Below are positions 38,721 to 51,457 of a stretch of 64,000 nucleotides of DNA, piece by piece (position 1 is the first letter of the stretch; each line of letters begins with the position of its first letter). This DNA comes from Halichondria panicea (taxonomy: Eukaryota > Porifera > Demospongiae > Suberitida > Halichondriidae). The notes below the pieces were generated by a model that saw only the letters and a program-made list of their open reading frames with translations, did no database searches and was not told the origin of the DNA. A program made the position numbers and the translations under genes. The stretch lies in NCBI RefSeq assembly GCF_963675165.1, contig NC_087377.1, positions 16,906,518 through 16,970,517 of the forward strand, read 5' to 3'.

Positions 38721-39265
38721 TATGGTGGGCCGTTTGTTTCAAAATTCAAATGTTATATTTTCATTCAGATTACAATACATTCATTCAAGATGCATATATA
38801 CAGTATTCATTCAAGACCTGCAATTGTCATTCAAGATTTTAATGCATTCAAGTCGACAATAATTATTCAAGATATGCATGCATGCATGCATATACAGTCA
38901 GATGTCCTTTGCTTAATGCTCAAAACTCGGAGGTCAGCAACGAACCCCTGACCTCTTGTTAATTTTCGTCAATCAATGTCATGTTTCTGGTTTGGGAATC
39001 ACCTTACCACTACTGAGGGAGGGAGTTGATTATTGTGAACCCCATTTCCTGTTAATTACAACTACACCACCATGCAATAAAACCACAAAGTGTGGCTATT
39101 AGTAAAGTCATCTGAAATTATGCATGTTTATGCATCCATCAAAATCTTGAATCTTGAATGAATAATCTTGAATGCTCTTCAATGAAAATTGCACATCTTG
39201 AATGAATGTATTGTGATCTGAATGAAAATGTAACATTTAAATTTTGAAACAAACGGCCCACCATA
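38721..39265. mobile_element. 541-bp TA-flanked MITE with long inverted ends
   Basis: Element 38723-39263, ends TGGTGGGCCGTTTGTTTC and its complement. The inverted similarity extends inwards more than 100 bp and is rich in TTCATTCAAGAT words. TA lies on both sides. No open frame of note. Confidence 0.8.
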
Positions 39266-39711
39266 TACAATGGTTTAATTGGATGCAGGAGCGCAAAGAA
39301 ATATTATACAGTTGTTCAACTGACTGACATGCATGCACTAAGAAGAGAATTTTACTGGTATACTTATACGTTATGTGCATGCATGTGTATATATATGCAT
39401 GCATGTATAAATTATACTAACCCTAACCCTCACCCTATATACATGTTATTTATTGATACACGACAATAAAATTATATTTTATTAGCACTACATGTATATA
39501 ATAATACACTGACTTTGCTATATTCATTACGATCAATCGATAATCGCATGAATAAAGAATATATAATTATGATGTGATTAAATGATTTACTGCCAGAAAA
39601 AAGAGTTGAAATCAACATAATGCATGCACATGCGCATGCTGAAACGCAAAACAGATTAATATATATAATTATATATAGTCAGTCGTATTTCGAATTATTA
39701 AGTTTCATTAG
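39266..39711. other. AT-rich non-coding stretch
   Basis: No gene is seen. ATGCATGC and ATATAATTAT words are frequent. 39418-39435 holds two CCCTAA-like telomere-type words, too few to matter. Confidence 0.5.
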
Positions 39712-42700
39712 TCAATGCTTGAAAGAACATTTCCATTTCCTTTTGAGTACGTACCCTTTTATACATTTCTTATGAAACCACCTTGGACAAAAGTCACACC
39801 CCACCCACTTGGCTTCTTGACCATCTATAAATGGTTCTTTACATACATGGCACCTCGACTCGTCAATCTTAGTGCGTTTTCTTTTTGACTTGGGCTGGTG
39901 ATCATCCTCCAAGGCTGTAATTGTTAAACACCCTTGAAGTTTGTTTGCAGCTTGTACCAAGGGATCTGTAGGTGGTCGTACACGCTTCCTTCTTGCTGAC
40001 CGTTTTGCTCTGGTTTGCTTCACAATGAGTTTGGACTGGGTGTCAGAATCTAGAGTATCCTCTACCCGGAGAGGATTTGTTTGATCAACAATGAGTTTGG
40101 TGGACTGGGCGTCAGAATCTAGAGGACTCGTTTGCTTAACAACAATGAGTTTGGACTGGGCATCAGAATCTAGAGTATCCTTTACCCGGAGAGGACTCGT
40201 TTGCTCAACAATGAGTTTGGACTGGGCGTCAGAATCTAGAGTATCCTTTACCCGGAGAGGACTCGTTTGCTCAACAATGAGTTTGGACTGGACGTCAGAA
40301 TCTAGAGTATCTTCTACCCGGAGAGAACTTGCTTGCTCATCATTAATGGTGAATGAGTTGCCTGCTTCTGGTCGGCGAGGCGTATGATGGTGTACGTCCT
40401 GTTTGCGAATAATATGTGCAGGAGTGTCGGGTGGAGTAAGGACGACAGAGTCCAACTCTTGTTCTGTATATGGAGACACATTTTTTTGATTACATATAAT
40501 GCTTATACATGAGTCATTTTAAAATTAAAAAAGACGCACATGCATGCATAAACATTCACCCCTTGCGTTAAGCTTCATCGCACAGCGGCAAAACAACTTT
40601 TACCGTAATTACATATAATTATAATCTTGAATCTATATACAGCATATGCAACGACAGTGTTTTTGTCGCCTTCTACAACTTTCAAGTAAGTAGTAACTCA
40701 TTAGCAGTTCAAGCAGTCCATGAAAGTGTATAATAATAGCTCGCTCACACGCTGCACACATGCAAAGTGTGTATTGTTATACTTAAGTCACCACTGATTG
40801 TCATTTTATTATCTATATTTGTACAATACATATCTCGTGCACGTCAGGTGACAGTGTCAGCCACATGTTATAATTATAAAAAGTGCATGAAGTGAATACA
40901 AATCTAAATAGCAAGCCGGTACGTAGACAGCTATACTGGAGATCTATTTAGGCCATTACACAGGGTAATAATAATGCTAATGCATATAGATCTGCATCAT
41001 GCATGTATTATAATTTACCTTCTACTTTGGCCTCCACGATGTCAAAAAATTCCTGGGGTACATCTGAATGGGGAGCGATCATGCAGGAATGGCCTACACC
41101 ATTCTCTCGTGTGATTTTTGTTCCTTCATTCTTCTCGGCCAGAAAATACTGGGTGGCAGTTGTCTTCACATTCGCACGTCTCCTAAGCTTTTTCCTAATC
41201 CCACTTTCCTCTTCGTGCGGTATTTCCTTAAGGTCTAAGCCTTTCAAGAATTGCTTGAGTAGTACGGCAACTCCAATTTGCTTTCTTCGTTCGTCACCAA
41301 TAAAATAAGAGCATTTGGTGTTGATCACTCTCAGAATCTATCAAATGTACAATATGATAAATATAATAATAATTATACGTATACTGCGGCATAAAAGTTC
41401 ACGGTCATGAATTGACGTCATGCATGCATGATTATAATACCTCAGAAATGGAAGAAGCTCTGGCATATGCCACCAAGTAATTTCCAAGGTTACTGGTGAC
41501 TGAACTCTGAAATTTCTTTATTCCCGGCACAAGTATATCGTCAAACCAAGAAATCAGACTATCTCCATCAACTATGTCACTCATCCCGGATATCTGCGCA
41601 TACATGAATGCATGTGTAAAGTGTATATATCATGCTGTATGCATGTATATAATTATATAGCAAAAAGTAGAAGTGCATGATTGTGCAGCGTATGCATATA
41701 CAGGCAATCATGATTATGGGCTGATTCCAAAAATGAAACAAGCCTCCAGAGCAGAAGCCAGAAGAAGACTGTATTCAATCACTGCTCTGGAGTCAAGGTT
41801 GGGTAACATCTCCTTAATGTGTGCTTGAATATTCTTGAGCTTTGTGGGCTGCATACAAGCCACATTGTACCCAATCCTCACAACGGCTGGTCCGGCTGCT
41901 GGTGCCAATGAGAAAATCTCATTTATTGCCTCTGTCGACTGGAGATTGTACTCAAGGTGATGAGGAAACATTACAATTCTTCCTCTGCATACCACCCTAT
42001 ATAGAGTGTGGGGGAGCACGGGTGTAGCAACTTAAGGCAATAATTATTATAGGAAGGTTCTGCATGCATAGCAAGGCGCGCTGACTACATAATTATAACC
42101 ATGCAATAGTTAGCTTTTATTAAATGCCGATTAGCAACTACGTACGTAAACTGTATAATACTATAGGTTTATAAGATTATATACCTCTTGTCCATTGAAG
42201 CTAGAGCATCCAAAATGTGCACATTGGCTGTTACTAGAGGAGACACACGACAAGAGCCACTTGACAGTGCATTACCAGTTGTATTACCACCGAAGACTGT
42301 CAGCAGGATCTTCATAACTTGCTCTGCCGTGTCAGGGTCGTCAAAACACCACGGCATACCACCATGAAGCAACTTCCGTAAGAGAGCATCACTGATGGAA
42401 GAGAAACGAGCATGTCTGACTCCTAGTGCAGCTAGACAGAGCTCCACACTCTTGGTTTTACCACGGTTTACTTCTCCCACAACCATTGTGACACCAAAAC
42501 TCCCGTAAGTTGCTTGTAGCTTCTCATAAAACAACGAGGAAGCCACAGAGCCTATAAAAAAGGTAATGGATGACATGCAGTCACATGCGTGCAGTTATAG
42601 GATGGACATTAATATTAACTAACCTAACACAAAGACAGCAGAGTAGAAATTGCTCTGAGTCAGCTCACGCAGGCCACCTAACAGTACATCCAATGGCCTA

Positions 42701-43770
42701 TCAGGAGTAGGGATGGTAGGGAGTGTCTTGTAAAACTGTACCCCGCTTGGAACTACTCCTTCTTTCTTGATTACACTCTCGACCCATACGTAAGTGCATT
42801 CTCGAAGTGGTATGATCTCACCGTCCTCTTTCACATGGACATAAGGACTGAGAACAATAATCTCACTATCAGGCTGCCTTCCTAGTGCAACAATTGCTTT
42901 TTTGATTCTTCGAGAATAGTCAGGGTCACTAAAATTATATTTCATTAGATATAATGTACATGGATAAATCTCACTTTTCGAAGTCCACAAGCTTGTTCCA
43001 GAAGATGTCAGTGAGCTGACTGCTTTTAAGCTTAGACATTAACAATTTCTCGGGAACAGCACTGCCCAACTCTTTAGCAATGTTAAAGCCTTTTTGGTGG
43101 GTTTTATGCCAGGGAAGAAAACAAACCCTATAAAACAGTAAAACACAATTCATAGTAATTTAATAGTCACCATGCATGCAATCACTAACCCCTTGTCGTC
43201 TGTTCCAGAGGCCTTCACCTCCACAATGAAGCCACTGTAATCTGTGTTGTCATCACTTTCAAAAGGTGACGAAACTCTGCAAACGAACTTGAAAGTAAAG
43301 TTTGTCAGGGGAGTAAATATGTCGCCTGTTTTCAGGTAGCCAATGGCATTGTTTTGCTCTGTGAATTCTGCACAAAAACAGTCTATAATTGTATACATAA
43401 TTATATGGTTTTACCAAGGAAATTACATGTAATTGTCACATGCAATTCCTGCTAATATACATGTTTTGGAAAAATATTTTCACAAAATAGATCTAATATC
43501 TCGGCAAAAGGCTGTCTGTTCAGAGACAGGCATGCATGCAAGGGATAATGATGCCAGTATACAATCTAAAAGTCATTCAAAATGGCTGTACATTCATGCA
43601 GTTGACTAACCTGGTGATGAGTGCTCCATGCTTGCCAGAGGTCAACTTGCACTTGTTTCTTGCTTGTCTGAGGCACACTGATGCTAGATAGCAGCTACTA
43701 TTGACAGCAAAGACATGATAGACTTCTCTCTTAGATTTACCATGCAGGTCTCCGGTATGTGGCAAGTCAG
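39712..43770 (-). CDS. P-loop ATPase with C-terminal PHD finger (element-encoded, multi-exon)
   Basis: Minus-strand exons, high to low: about 43760-43614 (GKSKREVYHVFAVNSSCYLA), 43376-43190, 43130-42980, 42925-42626, 42553-42186, 41998-41715, 41592-41444, 41335-41028 and 40464-39712. The splice 41028/40464 is clear and in frame (EAKVE then EQELDSVVL). The 42.2-42.55 kb exon holds a Walker A-like GEVNRGKTKS and an acidic Walker B-like PWCFDDPD, then TTGNALSSG and SPLVTANVH, the pattern of a P-loop ATPase common in invertebrate mobile elements (DUF927-like is my best guess). The last exon has about five copies of a 22-residue repeat (LDSDAQSKLIV, TSPLRVKDT), a basic stretch and a PHD finger (CHVC, WVGCDFCPRWFHKKC, WKC). 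The final zinc ligand cysteine seems missing (WKCSFKH then stop). The first exon is uncertain. The gene diverges from the transposase at 44139. Confidence 0.6.
40016..40345 (-). repeat. 66-bp coding tandem repeat in the PHD-finger gene
   Basis: About five in-frame copies of a 22-codon unit (core TLDSDAQSKLIV then EQTSPLRVKD); one copy is shortened. Neighbouring copies are almost identical, so the repeat is young. Confidence 0.85.
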
Positions 43771-44138
43771 CGCGCCATACACCTCAGTCCACCAATGATA
43801 ATGCTCATATTTGACCGCAATGACGAAATCAGTGCACCTTACAGTACTGGAACCATACACTGGAAGCATAGTAGAGGACACAAACCACCAGTAACTGGAC
43901 ACCTTGTCCACCAATGATAATGCTTATACTTTACCACAATGGTGTGCCTTACAGTAGGTTACTGTACTGGAATAGAATATTCTACACAAGATCTGGACAC
44001 CACCTTGACACACCTCACCCACAAAAATCACAATTAATGCTGATTCATCTTGCAACTGCTAGAATATAGGCTATAGTTCATGCCAAGGTTTAGCTAATCA
44101 AAGTTATAGCATACACAGTCACTTATAGCTACAGAGAT
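43771..44138. promoter_or_regulatory. Shared region between divergent element genes, with a direct repeat
   Basis: This lies between the minus-strand ATPase-PHD gene and the plus-strand KDZ transposase. CCACCAATGATAATGCT occurs at 43788 and 43909, each followed by similar text (TACCACAATG or GACCGCAATG, then a CCTTACAGTA-like phrase), a direct repeat of about 120-bp spacing. It could be a bidirectional promoter or a protein-binding array. That is inference from position. Confidence 0.35.
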
Positions 44139-47028
44139 ATGGATGCTAAGAAGAAGAGAAAACTGCCAAAGAATTTAACTGAAGCATCAAAACAGGCTAG
44201 GGCATACCTTATGTCATCAAGCAAGATTACTGAAGCTTGTGAATTGTTCAAGACTATATTGAGCTGCCTGAATCTTCAAAAGACATATCTGAGCATGATA
44301 TCGCTACGTACCTGGTGGGACGATATGGTATCAACAAGATAGCACGGATATGTTCCGTGCTTTCTGGATTTCCGAAGACACTAAACACCTTCCATGTATC
44401 CAAGTACATAGCAAAAGTCACAGATATGGATGATGCACACTTGCTAGCCTCTTTCATTACGATTCATTGTCCACACCTAATAGCCACATTCACATCTAAC
44501 CATCCATCACCAACTCTGTTAGCTCCTCCAGTGTCTAACTGCTTTGAATGCCAACGTCAATTGACTTCAAATCATGACTGTGAAGTAAGTAATAAAATAT
44601 GCACTTTGGTTTTATAAACTTCTCCAGGTCACCCTTTACACATTATCTGGTGTGAAGAAATTGCCGAAAGTCACTCTTAGGTGTCAGCCATGTGGTTTGA
44701 CTTATAACTATGCGATGTGGGGGAGAAAACAAACCTCTGGCTTTCAATACTATCAGAGCCAGCAAAATTTAATTGAAGTTTATGACACCGTTTTCTTCAC
44801 TCGGCCTCTCCTAGAATTTCAGTGCTCCCTTGCGTAAGTACATTATGTATAATGCACTGTATATATAATTATATATAGCGCGGAATTTTGGGTTGACTGC
44901 TTACCGGAATCACTCCCATGCAGGTTACGCTTTCTATCTTTGCACCTAACTGCTATATTATATATATAGCCCTCAAAAACAGTGAAAATTAAGCCCCTCG
45001 GCTATGTATATGGTATTATTATATTATAACAGTCATTGCAATCATTTGCTCCTATCAAGTTTATCACTCCGCAGGAACCACTCATGGGTTTCCTTCCAGG
45101 GTTTTAGTGAAACATACAATGACACTCATTCTCTCAACAAGGACCAAGGTTTTATGCTATAATTATATATTAATATATATAAATTCAATTATATACACAT
45201 GGCTTGCATCCGCATTAATTTTACTTCTTGTTAATTCAGCCATGACAGAAAAGATTGCAGCAGATGCATTCTACAATGGAGAGATTGAGAATGAAATTAG
45301 GTTTCTTGTACTAGCAACCAATCCTACTTTTTCCCTAAGTCATTTCACCTTCAAACGAGACAGTGACAGAGAGGAAACAATGGAAATGATTGAAACAATT
45401 CGCTCATGCAGTATATACCATCACTGTGAAACTGACTGCACTGCTGTTTGCAAGAAAAGAGGAAAGTTTTTCTACTCATAATAATAATAATATAATATAA
45501 ACATTGCTATTATCATTATAATATAGGTTGTGGCACTCTGTGGGTTACTGACGGGATTTGGAAACTTGTTTTTCCACATTGCATGCACAGACTGAAGGTA
45601 AATGCACAAAAATTATCATCCAAGTCCTGCAACATACATTCAGTATTATTATTATTGTCATCGTTCACAGTATGTTGTGGACCGAATTCCATCAATATCT
45701 ATGCCAGATGTGTGCACCTATCCGCCGGTGCCTGGAAAAGCTTTTTGTCAGGATCACTGCCAGTATTTGGAGTCACAGGTACCACCAGTACCAACAGATC
45801 TCAGGAGTTTTTTGAAGCACTGCAAAGTTCAAAATGGTGAAATAATTACAATAATTATACACCATTATACTGAATAGTCGTATGCATGATGTGCTACAAA
45901 ATAATATTACTGCATGTACACTGGAACTTGTATACTATAATTATTAATCCCGTATCACATCCAGTCCAGTAATATTGCTGATATACTTTGTTGAGTATAT
46001 AATTATAATTGCTATGTGAACTTTATCCTCAGTCTGAGAGAAAGCAGCTGGTTAATTCAGCATGCTGCCAATAACTGTATTCGAATAACGGCGGCAGCTG
46101 AACATTTTTTAGAGATAATCTTAAAAGATTGTTACTTAAGCTATATATTAGCACTCTTTAACCATGCATGCATGTACTCACTAATTATGTGCACCCTGAT
46201 ATAGGAGATGATGTTTCGGTTAACTTTGATGAAGAGAAAACAATAGACACGGTTCTACAAAACACTACTTCTGAAATTGCAATAGGAAAATCTGCAGCTA
46301 TTTCTCAAGGTATATAATATTTAATGTATAGTGTGCGCATAATTATACTATAATCAGGAACCCATGATCTACTAGCAACAAACCCATCACTGTTGTCAAA
46401 GAGCCTTCATGTTGCCAAACCGATGACAGAGTCTACAGAATGTCGCAAAATTACTGGAAAAGCAAAACGTCTCCGGAGGTGGTCGAGGGGACACCAATTT
46501 GTTGTGAGAGCAGGAGACCATATAGAAGCTTGGCAACCATTATACAAGTGAGAACACGCATGCAGTATAATGTACTGCACACATAATTATGTGGATGCGT
46601 TATTTTATATAATGATATACGTGCAGGTCGGAATCACCAATGCAAGTTTTTTTCATCCTAATCAAGTGGCTTGAAACGTTGAGTCAACAGCCAAACTACC
46701 AATTTCTGCCAACTGCTATGTACCTATAGCGTATGACAACATGTGCAATGTGAATAGACTGAAGGTTGCAAGAGCAGCCTTACCATTACCGCCCCCAATG
46801 GACAAGGCATGGCTCAATATCGAGAAGATAATTGACACGTTTCACCTTCCCAATCATGTAAACCCTGAATGCCATATGCTATATTCTCCTCAAAGGCTCA
46901 AAGAAAAGTGCCCTGACGCAAACACACAGGCTGGCGAGCAGACGTTTGTCTGGCTTGGTAGATTTAAGCATATTCTGTGTGCAATGAATAAGCAGCACCA
47001 TCTATTTTACCTGCACAGAATGGTTTGA
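44139..47028 (+). pseudogene. KDZ-type transposase with CxC5/CxC6-like cysteine clusters (decayed)
   Basis: This is a multi-exon plus-strand gene starting MDAKKKRKLPKNLTEASKQA. 44520-44830: CFECQRQLTSNHDCE, VTLYTLSGVKK, LRCQPCGLTYNY, then NHSWVSFQGFSETYND at 45075, the CxC5-like pattern found with Kyakuja-Dileera-Zisupton transposases. 45530-45830: LWVTDGIWKLVFPHCMHRLK, then PDVCTYPPVPGKAFCQDHC, CxC6-like. The catalytic end has IAYDNMCNVNRLKVARAALP at 46727, HLPNHVNPEC, and AGEQTFVWLGRFKHILCAMN at 46933, with the expected acidic residues in YDN and EQTF. Breaks: the frame changes near 44245 and again near 46700, so this copy is probably inactive. Family call rests on recalled motif patterns. 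The head-to-head ATPase-PHD gene may be part of the same element; terminal repeats were not found. Confidence 0.65.
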
Positions 47029-47640
47029 AGGAGGAATGCATACACAGTGAAATGCTATAAAGCTGGAAAAAAACCCATTCTGCCAAGATCCAAACTCTAA
47101 TTGACTCATTCTCCTGCTGAAATGCTATACTTGCATGCATACCTATGTATTCCCTTTAACAATCTCTATAGTTCCGTGTAGCAATCATGCAAATGTTCAT
47201 GCAATGTTTGATGATCAGTGATTCGCTGGTCACTAGTCAATTGGAAGGGATGTTGCCACAATGGAGCGAGCTAATCTGATGGCTTGAGTGAAAATGAGAG
47301 GCAGAATCTTAGCCATCTCTGCCAATTCATTGCCGAGATGTAGGATTGCCCCATTTGTGTGCAAATAATTATTATTTGTCGATGTTGCAGCAGGGCCAAG
47401 GACATCACGAGTGGGGTGAAGGATTTTGTGGATTGGACTTTCATACATTCTGCTCAATAGCCCATCCGCAGCGATGTTTTGGAGGACTCCTTATGTGACG
47501 TTTGCATGTGGTCCCAGGAGGTGTTCTCCGGAGATTGGCTGTAGGTGTGGTTCTGATAGGACGTTACGTTTCTGATCTCGTTGTGAAGTATATAACAATG
47601 GGAAACTTCCCTTGGGGCGTGTTGACCATCTATGGTTTGA
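47029..47640. other. Non-coding stretch
   Basis: No gene is supported. Short open frames on the minus strand lack domains and splice context. Confidence 0.4.
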
Positions 47641-47644
47641 CGAC

Positions 47645-47847
47645 GGTTTGATAGAGAACTCAGTGTTTAATAAATGAGAAGTGTGAGAGTCGGGCCGGCC
47701 GGGTAGGTACATTGAAACCGAATTCTGACACGGGGAGAGCAGTCGGTTTGATAGAGAACTCAGTGTTAACTGAGAAGTGCGAGAGTCGGGCCGGCACGGT
47801 AGGTACTAGGTACGTTGAAACCGACTTCTGACACAGGGAGAGCAGTC
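47645..47847. repeat. Two-copy 100-bp tandem repeat
   Basis: GGTTTGATAGAGAACTCAGT starts at 47645 and again at 47745. Each copy contains GAGAGTCGGGCCGGC, GAAACCGA and CAGGGAGAGCAGTC or close variants. It is unusually GC-rich for the window. Origin unknown; a terminal-repeat remnant is possible. Confidence 0.85.
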
Positions 47848-48012
47848 AGGCAGCTTGAGGCACCTTTCTCCTAGGCTGAGTGTTTGTTTTGGGCTGGTAT
47901 AGTCATTAGTGTGTACGTACCTAGCTCCAGTTTGTGTGTAATGAAAATTTTCTAACAACTGGCCTTACCTAAACAGACCACACCCTTAAGCCATCTCAAA
48001 TCATGCATCAAA

Positions 48013-48046
48013 TGACGTGGTTTGCTGATTCAGCTGTTATTTGCAT
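48013..48046 (+). promoter_or_regulatory. Altered E-box and octamer upstream of unit 6
   Basis: The shared block reads TGACGTGGTTT here, so CACGTG is lost to a CRE-like TGACGTGG, while the octamer ATTTGCAT (48039-48046) is kept. The ATG is about 80 bp further. Confidence 0.45.
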
Positions 48047-48125
48047 GTGATTGAATAAGAAAAGGGGCGTATCATGTAGCTATCAAGCTAGCTAGCTGAG
48101 TCAATTTAACTTAACTTTACTAGCA

Positions 48126-51100
48126 ATGTTTTCTTTGCGAGATGATGCTCACTTGAGGGAGTTTGTGCTGGAGAATGTGGAGCACTTTGGAGAGGAGAGA
48201 GTTCTAGGAACTGGCTCCTATGGCTCTGTTCAAGAGGTCAGTCACTGCATGCTCTGTTTCTGTGCACTGTCTCTAGTGTATCTGCTAGCTATTCAAGTGT
48301 GACTGCCTCCATGCACAGGTGATGATCAATGGTGAGGTGTATGCAGCCAAGAAGATCCACGAGGTTCTCCTGGAGACGGACGAGCGTGGTGGAGTGGCCA
48401 ATCTAGCTGGGAACTACCGCCGAGAGTGTCGACTCATGGCTCGCATCCGTCACCCCAACATCACCCAGTTCATTGGGCTGTGTTTCGTGACTGGCTCTCG
48501 ACTGCCCCTCCTGATCATGGAGAGGCTGGACTCAAGTCTGGACGATCTCCTGGAGTCCACCCCCAACATCCCCCTCTCTGTCACCCAGTACATTCTGGTC
48601 TGTGTGGCTCGAGGGCTGCTCCACCTGCATCGTGAGTCCGTGGTCCATCGTGACCTCACTGCCAGGAACGTCCTGCTGACGGCATCTCTGAGAGCCAAGA
48701 TCACAGACTTTGGTAACTCTCGTATCGTGAATCTGGAGCCTGGTCGACTGGCCAGGACTCTGACGAGGTTTCCTGGGACACTGGTGTACATGCCGCCCGA
48801 GGCCCTCTCTGACAGAGGTCACAGTGTGTACGGACCCAGTCTGGACGTCTTCTCTTTCGGAGTGCTACAACTGTTTGCACTCACACAAGTACGTGTGTAG
48901 TTAATGATATTCATAGGTTAGATTCCTGGTGACCTTTCATGCAGTGAATTACCTTATAAGTATTGTGGTTGTATGTGTTGGGGAGATCCCCCTTTAATAT
49001 TGTTGACCTTCAGCAAATGCATTTTGTATGTGTATGATTGTGAATATACGTGCACTCATTTTCTCCAGACATACATAAAAACAATCACGACAGTCAGTAT
49101 TCACATGTTCTTTCACTCGTGTCATTGGACTAGGTGTTTCCAGGAGATCTCCTTGCCCCCACGTACAGCGACCCCAACAACCCAGACCACCTCCTGGCTC
49201 GCTCAGAGTTTGAGCGTCGAGGTCCCTACACGGCTCTTCTTGAGAGGAGTCTGGCGGGTGGACGTGAGCACCCTCTGTTTGGTCTGGTGAGGGAGTGTCT
49301 GGCCAACACCCCAGAGAGAAGACCGACCACCGCTGAGCTCCTCTCGTCTCTGGAGGAGGTGGAGAGGGAGATGGACGGAGGACTGCTCCAGCTGGACATT
49401 GGACGAGTGAAGACTGCCAGGACCCTCAGGGCAAAGGAGAAGAGGATAGAGGCTCTACAGGTGAGTCCAGTCCAGTGAGCTAGTGGGTGCAAGGGTCTGA
49501 CACTGCATGCTGTACTCTGTTTTCAGAGAGAGGTGGTCCAGAAGGACAGGATACTGGAGAGGAAAGATGAGCAAATAGTACAGAAAGATGAGCAACTTAC
49601 TGAGAAAGATGCACTTCTAGTGCAAAAAGACAACCAACTCGAACAGAGCGTTGGACTACTGGCACAAAAAGACGATCAACTTGTTCAAAAAGATGAGGAA
49701 GTAGCGGACAAAGATACTCAGCTGGCTAGACAGCAACAGGTCAGCAGAACCAGTTTATTTTGTTTATTATAAGCTATTTTGTTCAACAAGCTAGCATGTT
49801 GATAACCTTTTTTTATACAGATATTGAATAGTGTCCGTGCTAATGCTGCCACCAAAGATGGTATGATTGCTGACAAGGACAGACGACTCAGTGAACAAGA
49901 GTCAACGATCACTGATCTCATTTCCCAGAGAGAGGCTGCTCTAGTTGAGAGGGCCGCTCTCTTACAGGTATTATAGTAGTCACCAAATGCACACACTCTT
50001 ATACGCTAGTATTATACTCAATAATGATATTTGTTTGCGTACATGTAGCTAAGTGTGTCGATGAGATTCCAACAATAGTAGTATACCTCAACAATTGATG
50101 CTATTGTATAAATCATGCTAAGCTGCTAAATACACATCCGTTTGAGTGTGCCTATAATTATGTACTTCCTTTAGCGGAATTTGTTGTTCTCGTTCTGTTG
50201 TAGAATTTCCACTAATGATATTCACGTCTGTGTTTGATTCCCACCAACGTTCCCCTGTACAGGCACACAGGGAACAAATTGGGCACAAAGATGCGGAGCT
50301 GGTCAGGAGAGACGCCATCATTCAACAGCAGAGACAGGTGAGACAAAATGCACCATTATATTATTGCAGAGCTATAGTAGAAGCTTTGATCTCTTATAAT
50401 CGTACTGTACATTCTATTAGACTGGTGGGCGTGGCCTCTTAAGCTAATTAGAGAAAGTGATTTAGTGTGCATGCAATTATTGCTACAAGTAACACTCGCT
50501 TGTTAGTAGACACTATCCTAATTACACTCATTCATTATTCAGGGTCCCTCTCCCAGAGAGTTGAGACCTCCACTCACTCTGAAATGGAGAAGAGGAAAAA
50601 ACATGCCAATCAAGATGGATGCCTCGGTACAGAGTGTTGTTATCGGTGACACGGTGTATGTTGGTGGAGGTAGTGCACTCAGATTTCGTGACTTGTGTAC
50701 AGTGATGAAGCTCGAGCAAGATCAATGGACCAAACTACCAGAGTACACTGCCAAGTGGTTCGCTATGACATCACTCGCTAATCGACTAGTGCTGGTGGGA
50801 GGACAGGATCCAAGAAACAACAAACGCACCAATCAGCTTGCAGTGTTTGAGTCAGGGGAATGGACTCACCCGTACCCACCAATGAACATTGCTCGAAATT
50901 CCTCAACAGCTGTCTCCTTCAACAACCACATCATTGTAGCTGGTGGGTGTGATTATAAAGAACGTACCCTCTCCTCCGTGGAGATGTTGGACGTGGCCTC
51001 AAGAAGATGGTACATTGCTCAGTCACTACCTAACCCACGATCAGAACTGAAATCGACTCTCATAGGAAACACCCTCTACCTAATGGGAGGGAACGATCAC

Positions 51101-51457
51101 ACTGGGATGCCAACCAAGACAGTGTACCACGTCGACCTCGATGAACTAATCGCAAAAGCCCTTTCCCACCAGGACACACCCACTCTCTGGCAGACCTTAC
51201 AGGAAGTACCACTCGTGTGGTCAGCTCCTCTCAGTATTGGGAGGTCACTATTAGCCGTTGGTGGACGGGACGACTTAGACAACCCAAGTTCATCGATCCA
51301 CCTCTACCAGCCTGACACCAGGAGGTGGGTGAAAGTGGGAGACCTGCCTACTGCACGATGCCGCTGCACATGCTCAGTACTTCCTAGTGGAGAGGTCATT
51401 GTAGCCGGAGGACAGCCAAAACTATTTGAACAAAACTATTTCGTAATCATGTTCTAA
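48126..51457 (+). CDS. Unit 6: TKL kinase - coiled coil - Kelch protein (class II)
   Basis: Exons 48126-48236, 48319-48888, 49134-49460, 49527-49739, 49821-49967, 50263-50337, 50543-51457, all phase 0, about 785 residues. The kinase is nearly identical to units 3 and 4 with GTGSYGSV, AAKK, HRDLTARN and DFG in place. The coil exon is 71 codons. The Kelch exon has six double glycines. Its tail differs: an insertion duplicating AAAACTATTT changes the frame, and the protein ends at VIMF rather than the usual VDFF(S)ISAN. Variable Kelch residues are again private to this copy. It follows a 15-kb block of mobile and repeat DNA, which separates it from unit 5. Confidence 0.85.

Noticed and set aside
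39418-39435. CTAACCCTAACCCT telomere-like words
   Set aside because: Only about two repeats, which is not evidence of a telomere or of an interstitial telomeric array.
22677-41335. Kelch repeats and PHD fingers near a RAG1-like gene recall RAG2 (Kelch plus PHD), so a RAG1/RAG2 pair was considered
   Set aside because: The Kelch exons belong to the kinase array outside the transposon, the PHD fingers belong to other element genes at least 6 kb away, and no single gene joins Kelch to PHD. The transposon itself holds only one gene.
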